Source: CAYQMF01 sp964418595 (GTDB lineage: Bacteria > Planctomycetota > UBA1135 > UBA2386). Taken from it: a DNA stretch of 64,000 nt. The stretch's first letter is position 1; every line of letters starts with the position of its first letter. Positions 37,363 through 45,570 of the stretch are shown piece after piece. Made by a program: the position numbers and the translations under genes. The notes beneath the pieces are model-generated. The model had not been told where the DNA came from. It was given only the letters and a program-made list of their open reading frames with translations, and did not search any database. The stretch spans positions 113,444 through 177,443 of the forward strand of contig CAYQMF010000001.1 of assembly GCA_964418595.1 (NCBI GenBank), written 5' to 3'.

Positions 37363-38487
37363 TCAGAGCCCGGCCTGAAGCGCCAGTGCCGCGAACGCGG
37401 TGTCCGCCACCACGAGGTACGCCTGACCGAGGAAGTCGCAGAACGAACCGTCGGCGCGCTGGGTCTTGACGACGTGGGTGCGCAACCGGGCGCGCAAGCT
37501 CTCGCGCTCCGCCTCCGGCAGCAGCTCGATGGCGAGCGCCGCGTAGTAGTGGCCGAAGAAGTAGAAGTAGCCGGCGTTGGCGTAGTACGCCTCGTGCGGG
37601 ATCGGACGCATCCGCGCGACGTCGAGGAAGCGGTGCTCGGTGAAGAAGGCCTCGAGGCCGGCCCGCACGGTAGCGAGGTCGAGACTCTTGTCGTCGGCGC
37701 GGATGCGGGCCCAGTTGCACACCTGGGTCCGGCCGAGGCTGCCCTTCACCCGGTTGATGTGCTCGCCGCCGGTGATGCGTGGCACCGGACTGAGGTCGTA
37801 CTCGTACGCTCCGCCGGGGAGCGCGCAGCGCTGCACGTAGGCGAGCGCCCGCTCGACGGGAGCGCGGTCGGTGAGCCAGCCGAGCCGCTCGGCCGCGATG
37901 AGCGACGGCAGGACGGCGGCCGTGCAGAAGCTCGTCGACCACGTGGGGCGCCGCGAGAACGGCTTGAGGTCGTAGTAGGCGAAGCCGCCGGCAGGCGATT
38001 CGTTGTCCAGCAGGCGCGCGAGAAACTCCTTGCCGCGGGCCGCGAGGGCTTGCTGCTCCGGCTCCGTGAGGCGAGGGTGGTCGGCCGCGTGGGTGCAGAC
38101 GATGGTGCCGTACAGGTAGGCCCAGACCGCGTCGTTGTCCCAGTCGCTGCCGCGCAGTGGCATGCGGGCCGCGATGAGCCACTGCACGGCCCGCCGCAGC
38201 GCCGCGTCGCGCTCCGGGGTCGACGGCACTTCGAGCAGCGCGAGCAGCGCGAGCTGGTGCGCACCGACCTGCCACGCGTAGAACGACTCGACCGCGTAGT
38301 GCGAGTCCAGCAGGCCCTCCGTCGACGCGCGCGCCCAGGTTCCGTCCTCGCGCTGCGTCTGCACCAGGAAAGCCACCGCGCGGTCGCGCGCGGCCGCCGC
38401 GGCGGCGGCGTCGACGGGCTCGGTCGCCGGCGCCGGCGGCGCGTCCTGCGGGAACGCGGACACGAGAAGGAGCGCGGTCAGCAGCAC
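37363..38487 (-). CDS. Exported prenyltransferase/squalene-cyclase-like repeat protein
   Basis: A 374-residue protein from GTG 38487, whose N-terminus VLLTALLLVSAFPQ is a signal peptide. It has alpha/alpha-toroid repeats of the terpene cyclase and protein prenyltransferase type: AVAFLVQTQREDGTWAR, SPAGGFAYYDLKPF and THVVKTQRADGSFCDFLGQAYLVVADTAFAALAL. The QW-like Q-x-x-x-G-x-W/F motifs are visible, but the DxDD of squalene cyclase is absent, so it is unlikely to be a cyclase. Similar exported toroid proteins in planctomycetes have no known activity. It lies 7 bases after the coiled-coil lipoprotein gene. Confidence 0.72.
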   Translation of the reverse strand: MLLTALLLVSAFPQDAPPAPATEPVDAAAAAAARDRAVAFLVQTQREDGTWARASTEGLLDSHYAVESFYAWQVGAHQLALLALLEVPSTPERDAALRRAVQWLIAARMPLRGSDWDNDAVWAYLYGTIVCTHAADHPRLTEPEQQALAARGKEFLARLLDNESPAGGFAYYDLKPFSRRPTWSTSFCTAAVLPSLIAAERLGWLTDRAPVERALAYVQRCALPGGAYEYDLSPVPRITGGEHINRVKGSLGRTQVCNWARIRADDKSLDLATVRAGLEAFFTEHRFLDVARMRPIPHEAYYANAGYFYFFGHYYAALAIELLPEAERESLRARLRTHVVKTQRADGSFCDFLGQAYLVVADTAFAALALQAGL

Positions 38488-38494
38488 GGGGCGG

Positions 38495-39136
38495 TCACTC
38501 CTGTGCCTGGGCCTTGGCCAACGCGTTGGTCGCCGTGAGCACGTCACGCTCGCTCTTCAGCTTGGCCAGGGCCAGACCACGCTCGGCCTTGGCCAGAGCG
38601 CGGCGACGGTCGGCCACCTTGCCCTCGAGTTCCTTCACCTTCGCCACGTGTTCGATCTCCTGCTTCGCCGCGAGCGCGGCCTTGCTGAGGGCCAACCGTC
38701 GCTCCGCGACCTCGACCTGCCGCCGGCCGCGCTGGAGCACCAGCTCCTTGGTCATCGCGGCGAACTGGTCGGCCTTGTACATCGCCTCGAGCTCCGCGAG
38801 TTCGGCGCGCGCTTCCTCGGAGCGGTAGACCGCCTCGTCGTGCGAGAGGCGCGCGTTCTCCAGTTCGTGAGGCGCGGTCCGCTCGACGAACGCAGCGAGT
38901 TCACGCTCGGCATCGGCCAGCTCCGTCTGCGCCTTCGCGATCTCGGCCTGGGCGTCGACGAGCTGCTGCTCGCGCTCCGTCTCGGCGATGACGAGGGCGA
39001 CCCGCGCTTCCGCGATCGACCGTTCCTTCTCGGCCGGAGCGGACTTGGGTGCGGGCGAGCCGTCGGTCGGCACCCCCGAACAGCCGAGGGCACCGAAGAG
39101 CAGGAGGGGGACGACGACGCGGTGCAGCGCGAGCAT
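38495..39136 (-). CDS. Coiled-coil lipoprotein
   Basis: A 213-residue lipoprotein. The signal ends in the lipobox GALGCSG (Cys19), followed by a short Pro/Ser/Ala linker. The rest is a nearly continuous coiled coil of acidic and basic heptads: SIAEARVALVIAETEREQQ, EIAKAQTELADAERELAAF and RQVEVAERRLALSKAALAA. It resembles the long hairpin part of envelope adaptors, but without the beta barrel or lipoyl halves, so a structural or tethering role is all that can be suggested. It starts an operon with the toroid protein. Confidence 0.72.
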   Translation of the reverse strand: MLALHRVVVPLLLFGALGCSGVPTDGSPAPKSAPAEKERSIAEARVALVIAETEREQQLVDAQAEIAKAQTELADAERELAAFVERTAPHELENARLSHDEAVYRSEEARAELAELEAMYKADQFAAMTKELVLQRGRRQVEVAERRLALSKAALAAKQEIEHVAKVKELEGKVADRRRALAKAERGLALAKLKSERDVLTATNALAKAQAQE

Positions 39137-39144
39137 GGCGCGGC

Positions 39145-39150
39145 AATCTA
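39145..39150 (-). promoter_or_regulatory. Possible -10 box (TAGATT) for the coiled-coil lipoprotein
   Basis: TAGATT on the minus strand ends eight bases before ATG 39136; no Shine-Dalgarno sequence is present. Confidence 0.3.
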
Positions 39151-39218
39151 GCGATGGCGCGCGACCATTGCCTGCTTCGGGAACGATCCCTGGCCGTTGC
39201 GTGCGCGGCGTGGCGGCT

Positions 39219-41087
39219 TCAGAAGATGTAGACGCCGGTCGACTGGCTCAGGTACACGCTGCCCGCACTCGGCACGACGATGGCCTGGAACGCGACCTCG
39301 AGCCCGCGCAGGCCCGGATCGTCCGGCACCGGGAACCGCAATGCGCCGTGGCCCTGCAGCATCGGCGCCGGCAACGCGCCGAGCGGCAGCATCGCGGCGG
39401 GGTCGAGTTCGAGTTCGCCGAGACCGGTGATCGGCGTCGGCACCGTGAGGATGCGCGTGCCGAGGAAGAAGAACCCCGTGCCCGGACCCGGCCCCTGCAC
39501 CCGCACGTCGATGTCGCTACCGCCCACGAAGACCCGATGGAAGTCCGGATACTGCCAGAGCGTGAGCACGTCCGGGTCGGCGGAGAAGCCGTAGATCGCA
39601 TTGGGAAGGTCGAGGCGGCCGCTCTCCGAGTTCGCCCGCCCGCCGATCGGCGCCTGCGGCAACGCCGTGCTCTCGATCCGCCCGTTGAAGGTGCCGAACC
39701 CCAGCGCGCGGGCGCCGGCCGTGTCGGTGACGGTCAACGTGGTGCGCCAGATCGCGATCTGTGGCACGCCGACGAGCGTCTCCGTCAACCAGCGCTCGCG
39801 GCGCGCGTCGTAGACGAAGAGCGTCGCGCCATCGACCGCGGCGAGGATGGCGCTCGAGGCGTTCACCTGGGTGGTGGCCCCCACCCCTGCGGCCACGCGC
39901 GTGATGCGGCCCGTGCGACCGCTGAAGGCAGCCAACCCGGTCTGCGTGCGGAACAGCGCCGAGGTCTCACACAGCTCCGGCAGCAGGGGCAACGCGTCGG
40001 CAGGACCGTCGAACCACCGGCCGAGCACCGCCGAGTACAGCTTGAACGCGCCACTCTGCGTCACCATCGACGCGACGGCGCGGGACACGGACGTGGTGCT
40101 GACCGCGCCGAGCACGGTCGCGGTGGCACCGGTGATCGCGCTGAACGCGTGCACGCGATCGGGGAGCGACAGCAACACCGACGCGGCCCCGACTTGCACG
40201 ATCGGGTTCGTGGCGCTCGGCAGCGCGATCCATTGGGCACGCACCGCGGAGTACGCCCAGCTCTGGCCGGTTCCGTCCGCGAGGTAGACGACCGTCTCGC
40301 TGAGCTGCGTCGTGGCGGACGGCGATGCGACCTGCGACGCGAAGGTGGACCGCAGGCCGCTGAAGGCAACCCACGTGCCCGCATCGGCGGCGAGCGCAAG
40401 ATCATCGCCGTACGACCAGCTCGGACTCGCGCCTGGAGCGGCGTGCGTCGCCCACGTGTTGCGCATCGCCGAGAAGCCGTGGATCGAGCTTCCAGCCAGC
40501 ACGACGCCAGCGGTTCCCCCCGCGTGTACGTAGGTCCCGGCCGACGCGGCCTGCCGGGCAACCCAGTTGCCGTGGAAGGCCGACATCCCGAACAGGCTGG
40601 TACCGTCGACGACGAGCGCCGTGTGCCGTTCGACCTGCGCGATCGCATTGCCCCCGACCTGCAGCCGCGTCCACGCGCCCGCAAACGCGTTGAACGCCCA
40701 GATGTCGCCGCCATCGCGGATGAGCCAGATCGAGTCGTTCTTCTGGTTCGCGGGGTTGATCAACTGCGCACCGCCGCTCAAGGTCACCGACTGCCACTCC
40801 CCGGTGTACGCGGAGAACGCGTGGAACGTGGGCATCGCCGTGGCCAACACCGAGTCGTTGCTCACGCGCACCGTGGCGCCGACCACGGGTCGGCTCGCCC
40901 AGCGGCGGGCGAACCCGGAGTACGCGTGGACCTGCCCGCTCTCGACATACGAAATGACCTTGCCAAGGGACTGGATGTTGATGGTCTGCACGCCGCCGGG
41001 CACCGCGAGGGCTGTCCATGCGGGCTGGGTCTGCGCGCACGCGCCGGCGACCAGGAGCGTGGCGAGGAGACTGGGAATCGTGCGCAT
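39219..41087 (-). CDS. Exported protein of about 12 tandem FSA-G-W repeats
   Basis: A 622-residue exported protein (signal MRTIPSLLATLLVAGACAQ). Residues 50-510 are about 12 tandem units of some 40 residues, each with a motif like h-h-x-F-S-A-x-x-G-x-W: HAYSGFARRW, HAFSAYTGEW, WAFNAFAGAW, FGMSAFHGNW, HGFSAMRNTW, VAFSGLRSTF, WAYSAVRAQW, HAFSAITGAT, KLYSAVLGRW, AAFSGRTGRI, FVYDARRERW and LGFGTFNGRI. A double six-bladed propeller or Kelch-like fold is likely. The C-terminal 105 residues (FVGGSDIDVRVQGPGPGTGF onward) are the C-terminal domain shared with other exported proteins here. Function unknown. Confidence 0.7.
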   Translation of the reverse strand: MRTIPSLLATLLVAGACAQTQPAWTALAVPGGVQTINIQSLGKVISYVESGQVHAYSGFARRWASRPVVGATVRVSNDSVLATAMPTFHAFSAYTGEWQSVTLSGGAQLINPANQKNDSIWLIRDGGDIWAFNAFAGAWTRLQVGGNAIAQVERHTALVVDGTSLFGMSAFHGNWVARQAASAGTYVHAGGTAGVVLAGSSIHGFSAMRNTWATHAAPGASPSWSYGDDLALAADAGTWVAFSGLRSTFASQVASPSATTQLSETVVYLADGTGQSWAYSAVRAQWIALPSATNPIVQVGAASVLLSLPDRVHAFSAITGATATVLGAVSTTSVSRAVASMVTQSGAFKLYSAVLGRWFDGPADALPLLPELCETSALFRTQTGLAAFSGRTGRITRVAAGVGATTQVNASSAILAAVDGATLFVYDARRERWLTETLVGVPQIAIWRTTLTVTDTAGARALGFGTFNGRIESTALPQAPIGGRANSESGRLDLPNAIYGFSADPDVLTLWQYPDFHRVFVGGSDIDVRVQGPGPGTGFFFLGTRILTVPTPITGLGELELDPAAMLPLGALPAPMLQGHGALRFPVPDDPGLRGLEVAFQAIVVPSAGSVYLSQSTGVYIF

Positions 41088-41203
41088 GGAATCGGCGACA
41101 GCGACGGTCGTGGCGAAGGGTGGCAGGGAAGTCTAGCGCGCGCGCGAGGCGCTGCGGCCCGCACCGGTGCACGGTGAACCGAACACAGAGCGCCCGGGCC
41201 CGC

Positions 41204-42460
41204 TCAGTACACACGCACGACGACGTCCGCGAGGTCGACACCTTCCACGACTTCCACCTCGGCCCAGCCCGCGACCTGCGTGGACTCTTCCACCGGCGCG
41301 GCCTGCGGCGAGCGTGGTCGCGGCCGCTGGGCGAACGCCTCGATCCGGACCAGGCCCGGTGGCACGAGATCCAGCTCGAACGCACCCTTGCTGTCGGTGT
41401 AGGCCCCCGCGTCGCCGCGCGGCCCGTGCGGGTGTTCGACGTAGGCCGAGACCACTGGTGCGTCGTTGTCGGCGCGCACCACGACCCCACGCACCCGCGC
41501 GCTGCGCGTCACGCGCAGCGTGACGGCCTGGTCGCCGGCGGTCACCAGGGTCGAACGGTGGGTGTATCCGGGCGGCAACCCGGCGACGAGGATGCGCGCG
41601 CGCGTCGGCGGCGCCGGCAGGTGGTCCAGATAGAAGACGCCGTCGTCGAGCGGTTTCGCATGCAGGCCCGGGACCCGGAACGCGCGAAGGAGCAAGCCCG
41701 TCGCGGCGATCGCGTCCGGCAGGACGAGCCGACCGGTGACGGGGCGCGTGGTGTGCAACTGGAGCACCACGTCGTGGTCGGCCACGACCTGCACGTCTTC
41801 CGTGCGCACGGCGAACCCCTCCGCCCACGCACGCAACGCGTAGAAGGTGTTCGACGACGAGAGGCCGTCGACCTCGAAGCCACCCCGCGCGTCGCACGTC
41901 GCCTCCGCCAGGAGCACTCCGTAGCGGTCGCTCAGGACGTGCACGTGGGCGCCCGCAATGCCCGTGTCGCCGGCGCGGAGGATGCGACCCGTCATCTTCA
42001 TCGGCGTGCCGAACTCGAGCGACGCGCGGCCGCGCTCCGGGTCGAGGTGCGCCCACGCGATCCCGTGTGCGGGTGCGCGCGCGACGATCTGCCCCGGCCT
42101 ACCGTCGAGGCGAGCCAGCGGCACGGCGACGTGGCCGTTGGCGTCGAACTCGACGCGCCCGAGCGAAGCCGGCGGGTACTCGCCCCCGCCCGACGCGTCG
42201 TAGGGGTACAGCTCGGCGACGAGTCCGGTCTGGTCGAGGGTCACGCCCGAGAACCCGACGGCCTCCACCGCGAGCACGGCGGGAAGGAGCGCACGCACGG
42301 CGAACACGGCCAGCGCGGCGGCGATCAGGGCCGGCACGCCGTAGCGCAGGGTGACCGGCATGTTGCGGAGCATCTGCGCGCGCGTCGGCCGAGGCAGCGG
42401 CCGCGGTCGGCGGCCGCGGTCGTTGGTGGGTGCAGGCACGGAGGAAGCGTAGCGAGACAT
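41204..42460 (-). CDS. Membrane-anchored carboxypeptidase-regulatory-like protein
   Basis: A 418-residue protein. A basic cytoplasmic N-terminus (RGRRPRPLPRPTRAQMLRN) precedes one membrane segment (YGVPALIAAALAVFAVRALLPAVLA). The extracellular part has beta-sandwich repeats such as GRILRAGDTGIAGAHVHVLS, ATCDARGGFEVDGLSSSNTF and GVVVRADNDAPVVSAYVEHP, followed by TDSKGAFELDLVPPG. The style is like the larger proteins at 12437 and 45571. No enzyme residues are seen. It stands alone, divergent from rpiA. Confidence 0.68.
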   Translation of the reverse strand: MSRYASSVPAPTNDRGRRPRPLPRPTRAQMLRNMPVTLRYGVPALIAAALAVFAVRALLPAVLAVEAVGFSGVTLDQTGLVAELYPYDASGGGEYPPASLGRVEFDANGHVAVPLARLDGRPGQIVARAPAHGIAWAHLDPERGRASLEFGTPMKMTGRILRAGDTGIAGAHVHVLSDRYGVLLAEATCDARGGFEVDGLSSSNTFYALRAWAEGFAVRTEDVQVVADHDVVLQLHTTRPVTGRLVLPDAIAATGLLLRAFRVPGLHAKPLDDGVFYLDHLPAPPTRARILVAGLPPGYTHRSTLVTAGDQAVTLRVTRSARVRGVVVRADNDAPVVSAYVEHPHGPRGDAGAYTDSKGAFELDLVPPGLVRIEAFAQRPRPRSPQAAPVEESTQVAGWAEVEVVEGVDLADVVVRVY

Positions 42461-42528
42461 CGGGGCGAAGCCCGCCCAACGCTCCCGATGGGATCGGGTT
42501 CAGGCGGCGGGATGGGTCCGGCTGCGTG

Positions 42529-42534
42529 CATACT
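42529..42534 (+). promoter_or_regulatory. Possible -10 box (CATACT) for rpiA
   Basis: CATACT ends nine bases before ATG 42544. There is no Shine-Dalgarno sequence. The match is weak. Confidence 0.2.
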
Positions 42535-42543
42535 GCGCGGGCG

Positions 42544-43224
42544 ATGACCGACCCCTACGCAGTCGCCAAGCGCGCCGCCGGGCGCGCCGCCGCCGATCTC
42601 ATCCGCAACGACACCGTCGTGGGGCTCGGCACGGGGTCGACGGTGGCCTTCGTGCTGGAACGACTGGGCGAGCGCGTCGCCGGCGGCCTCGCCGTGCACG
42701 GGGTGCCGACCAGCGAGGACACGGCCACCAAGGCGCGCAAGCTCGGTGTGCCGTTGACGACCCTCGACGAGGTCGACCGGCTCGACATCACCATCGACGG
42801 CGCCGACGAGATCGACGCCGCGCGCAACATGATCAAGGGCGGCGGGGGCGCGCTGCTGCGCGAGAAGATCGTGGCCGCGGCCTCCACGGAGATGATCGTG
42901 GTCGTCGGTCGCAACAAGGTGGTCGAGAAGCTCGGTGCCTTCCGCGTCCCGGTCGAGATCATGCCGTTCGGCAGCCGGCAGGTGATCGCCGCCGTGCGTC
43001 GTCTCGGCGGTGAAGCCACGCTGCGGCGGCGCGGCGACGCGCCGTTCGTCACCGACAACCAGCACTGGATCCTCGACTGCGACTTCGGCCTCATCGCCGA
43101 TCCTGCGGCGCTCGACCGCCGCCTCGATGCCATTCCCGGCGTCGTCGAGACCGGGCTGTTCCTGGGCATGGCGGGGCGGGTGTTCGTCGGCGACCTCGAC
43201 GGCGGGTTCGAGCTGCTGGCCTGA
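42544..43224 (+). CDS. rpiA: Ribose-5-phosphate isomerase A
   Basis: A 226-residue cytosolic enzyme of the pentose phosphate pathway that interconverts ribose 5-phosphate and ribulose 5-phosphate. Motifs in order are VVGLGTGSTVAFVLE (phosphate loop), GVPTSEDTATKARKLG, DITIDGADEIDAARNMIKGGGGALLREKIVA (catalytic D-G-A-D-E and K-G-G-G-x-x-L-x-x-E-K), and the C-terminal GLFLGMAGRVFVGDLDG. The length is normal. It stands alone with its own possible -10 box. Confidence 0.95.
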   Translation: MTDPYAVAKRAAGRAAADLIRNDTVVGLGTGSTVAFVLERLGERVAGGLAVHGVPTSEDTATKARKLGVPLTTLDEVDRLDITIDGADEIDAARNMIKGGGGALLREKIVAAASTEMIVVVGRNKVVEKLGAFRVPVEIMPFGSRQVIAAVRRLGGEATLRRRGDAPFVTDNQHWILDCDFGLIADPAALDRRLDAIPGVVETGLFLGMAGRVFVGDLDGGFELLA

Positions 43225-43292
43225 GCGTCGCGGGCCTGCGGAGTTTCCACGAACGTACGTGGCCGGCTGGTGCCGCGCGTGCGTAGGACGGC

Positions 43293-43360
43293 GCGGTCGG
43301 TGTCCTGGCGGTCTCGCTGTCTCCTCCTCGACTCTCCTCCTTCGCCAGGACACCGACCGC
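43293..43360. repeat. 18-bp perfect inverted repeat with pyrimidine-rich loop
   Basis: Arms 43293-43310 and 43343-43360 are exact complements over 18 bases, GCGGTCGGTGTCCTGGCG in the left arm. The 32-base loop is almost all C and T on the plus strand and includes TCCTCCTT; the minus strand therefore reads as AAGGAGGA. It fills much of the rpiA to sixA gap and ends 57 bases before a possible -10 box. It could be a transcribed structure or a small mobile palindrome. Confidence 0.7.
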
Positions 43361-43416
43361 ATCCCCCGCCACGCGTTCGCTGGAGTGACGTGCTCGCCAG
43401 GCCGGGCCCGCGCGTC

Positions 43417-43422
43417 TACCCT
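43417..43422 (+). promoter_or_regulatory. Possible -10 box (TACCCT) for sixA-like gene
   Basis: TACCCT ends seven bases before GTG 43430 and supports that start; there is no Shine-Dalgarno sequence. Confidence 0.28.
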
Positions 43423-43429
43423 TCCGGGC

Positions 43430-43927
43430 GTGCTGGTCTACCTGCTCCGCCACGGGATCGCCGAGGACTCTGCCCTCGGCGGTGACGGTCTTCGCCGTCT
43501 GACGCGCGAGGGTCGCGACCGGCTCGCCCTCGCCGCCCCGACCTGGCGGCGATGCGTGCAGCAACTCGATCGCCTGTACTCGAGTCCATTGGTGCGCGCG
43601 GTCGAGACCGCGACCGAGCTCGGCGCCGCGGTCGATCACACTGCGCCGATCGTCGAACTGCCATGCCTCGAACCTGAGGCCGATCCACAGCTCGCGGTCG
43701 AGATCCTGCTCGCCGATGCGCGCGCCGGACACGAGGCGGTCGCGCTGGTCGGGCACGAGCCGCACCTGGGTTGCCTGCTCGGTCAGCTCGTGGGCGGCGC
43801 GGGCGCCATCCCCTTCAAGCGCGGCATGCTCGTGGGCGTCGACCTGCCGTCCGCGGGTTCGGCGTGGGGACGCCTCGTGCTCTGCCTGAGCAGCAAGCTC
43901 GCCGCGCGCGCCAACGGCGGCGGCTGA
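43430..43927 (+). CDS. SixA-like phosphohistidine phosphatase
   Basis: A 165-residue histidine phosphatase. LVYLLRHGIAED supplies the nucleophilic histidine (His8) and the next arginine, followed by SSPLVRAVETATEL and ALVGHEPHLGCLLGQL, which holds the second catalytic histidine. The length and order match SixA, which removes phosphate from histidines of signalling proteins. The partner is unknown. The GTG at 43430 puts the conserved LRHG at residues 6-9, as in the family. Confidence 0.85.
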   Translation: MLVYLLRHGIAEDSALGGDGLRRLTREGRDRLALAAPTWRRCVQQLDRLYSSPLVRAVETATELGAAVDHTAPIVELPCLEPEADPQLAVEILLADARAGHEAVALVGHEPHLGCLLGQLVGGAGAIPFKRGMLVGVDLPSAGSAWGRLVLCLSSKLAARANGGG

Positions 43928-43970
43928 GTCGGCGCTTGGGCGAGCGGGCTCCGCGCCGCGCGGGGTCCGC

Positions 43971-43976
43971 TACGAT
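43971..43976 (+). promoter_or_regulatory. Possible -10 box (TACGAT) for the beta-helix-like gene
   Basis: TACGAT ends seven bases before ATG 43984 with no Shine-Dalgarno sequence, giving an almost leaderless transcript if used. Confidence 0.33.
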
Positions 43977-43983
43977 ACGGCCC

Positions 43984-45159
43984 ATGCGCCGTGCCCTCCT
44001 CGCCCTCCTGTTCGCCGCTGCTCTCCCGGCCCAGCGCGTGTGGGTGGTCGCTCCCGTGGCCGGGACGGGCGTCGACTTCACCGCCATCCAGGATGCCGTG
44101 AACGCCGCCGTCGACGGCGACATGATCGTGGTGCGCGCCGGCTCGTATGCGTCGGTGTCGATCAGCCAGAAGGCGCTCACGCTCGTCGCCGATGGCGCGG
44201 TCTACGGGTTTGCGCTCGAGATCCGCGACGTGCTGGCGACGCAGAGTGTCGCGATCCATGGCCTGACGATGACGTCCTCGACCACCACGCCGCTGGTGAT
44301 CCTCAACTGCCTGGGTCCGGTCACGCTGCGGCAGTGTTCCTTCTCGCTGTTCGCCCCGTTCTCGACCTTCTACGTCGGCGGATCGGTCGGCGGGTCGACC
44401 CAGGTCACGCTCGTCGACTGCACCTTCTCCAGCTTCGCCGGCTTCCGCGGGACGGTGCCTGGCCTGATGGGCTTCGCCTCGACGATGCACATGCACCGCT
44501 GCGTGGTCAGCGGTGGTTCGGCGACGGCCGGCCAGCAGTTCCCTGGCGCCGTCGGCATGCAGCTCGGCTCGACCTTCCTGCACGCGAGCCAGTGCACGTT
44601 TCGCGGCGGCAACGGTGCCGCCGGCATGAACCTCGGCGGCTTCTGCCTGCCGCCCACCGACGGCGGCCACGCGGTGTACTTCACCGACCTGAGTTCGTCG
44701 CTGTACCACCTCGGTTGCCAGTTCGTGCCCGGGCAGCCCGGGCCACCCGGCCAGGGTTGTCCGCCGGGCAACGCCGGCCAGCCGATCGCGGGCTCGGCCA
44801 ACGTGGTCGCCATGTCGGGACCGGCGCGCTCGTTCGAGGCCGCCGCGCTGGTGCGTGCGGGTCAGTCGGTGCGCTTCGACTTCGCCGGGCCCGTCGGCGC
44901 CCTGGTGTGGCTCGGGCTCTCGGCCCGGCAATCGCCGTTCTTCCTGCCGGCGTGCGGCGGCACGTTCCACCTCGACCTCGCGACCATGACGCCGGTCCTG
45001 CTCGGCTCGATGCCGGCGTCCGGCCAGCTCACGGTGAACGTGCCGGCGCCGGCGCAGCTCGGCGTGCAAGGCATCGTGGTGTTCTCACAGGCGGTGTTCA
45101 TCGATCTGTCGGGTGCCTGCCTGCTCGCGATGCCGGGCTTCACGCTCCTGATCGGCTGA
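43984..45159 (+). CDS. Exported parallel beta-helix-like protein with shared C-terminal domain
   Basis: A 391-residue exported protein (signal MRRALLALLFAAALPAQ). Residues 25-235 have the start of a right-handed beta-helix of the pectate-lyase/NosD-like kind: DFTAIQDAVNAAVDGDMIVV followed by repeated strands such as SVAIHGLTM, PVTLRQCSFS, QVTLVDCTFSSF and MHMHRCVVSGGS. A Gly/Pro-rich linker (PGQPGPPGQGCPPGNAGQP) leads to the shared C-terminal domain (GQSVRFDFAGPVGALVWLGL to GFTLLIG). The helix has no obvious catalytic residues. The remnant of a related gene lies just downstream. Confidence 0.68.
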   Translation: MRRALLALLFAAALPAQRVWVVAPVAGTGVDFTAIQDAVNAAVDGDMIVVRAGSYASVSISQKALTLVADGAVYGFALEIRDVLATQSVAIHGLTMTSSTTTPLVILNCLGPVTLRQCSFSLFAPFSTFYVGGSVGGSTQVTLVDCTFSSFAGFRGTVPGLMGFASTMHMHRCVVSGGSATAGQQFPGAVGMQLGSTFLHASQCTFRGGNGAAGMNLGGFCLPPTDGGHAVYFTDLSSSLYHLGCQFVPGQPGPPGQGCPPGNAGQPIAGSANVVAMSGPARSFEAAALVRAGQSVRFDFAGPVGALVWLGLSARQSPFFLPACGGTFHLDLATMTPVLLGSMPASGQLTVNVPAPAQLGVQGIVVFSQAVFIDLSGACLLAMPGFTLLIG

Positions 45160-45205
45160 GCCGACGACGGGGAGCTCCCGGGGCACGAACGCCCCGGTTA
45201 CTCTC

Positions 45206-45560
45206 AGTCGCAGTCTTCGTCCGCCCGCCCGCGATCGCGTCGGCTGGCAGGCACGCGCCCAGGGCACCGTCGGCGATCTCGCAGTCCTGCTCGTCGGACC
45301 CCTGGCACCGCAGCCCACGATCTTCCCCGGGTTGGGAACGTTGTGCCTCGCCAACACTGCGCCCTGCCCTTGGTGCTGGACGTCGCCATCTACCGCCGCG
45401 ACGCCCCCGAGCCCATCGGGACCGTGAACGCCGTGTTCGGCCCCTACGTCGGTCTCATCCGCGGTCCCGACCTGTACGCCCAGGTGTTGTCGGTGAAGCC
45501 CGGCCTGCGTTTGCCGTTGAGCACGGCCTGCCGCGTCGACCTGTTGCGGACGCGGCGGCG
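45206..45560 (+). pseudogene. Broken fragment of an exported protein, shared C-terminal domain
   Basis: Two frames give one domain: WQARAQGTVGDLAVLLVGPL and PTIFPGLGTLCLA up to about 45352, then after a shift LVLDVAIYRRDAPEPIG, DLYAQVLSVKPGLRLPLS to 45560. It resembles the C-terminal domain of the neighbouring exported proteins. No intact start or N-terminal part is visible, and the end runs toward the convergent gene at 45571. It looks like a decayed duplicate; the gap between 45160 and 45205 has nothing else. Confidence 0.5.
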
Positions 45561-45570
45561 CGGCGCAGCC

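Noticed and set aside
45160..45570. A second selenoprotein or UGA readthrough at the remnant
   Set aside because: The two halves are in different frames, so a frameshift is required and no TGA in one frame explains it.
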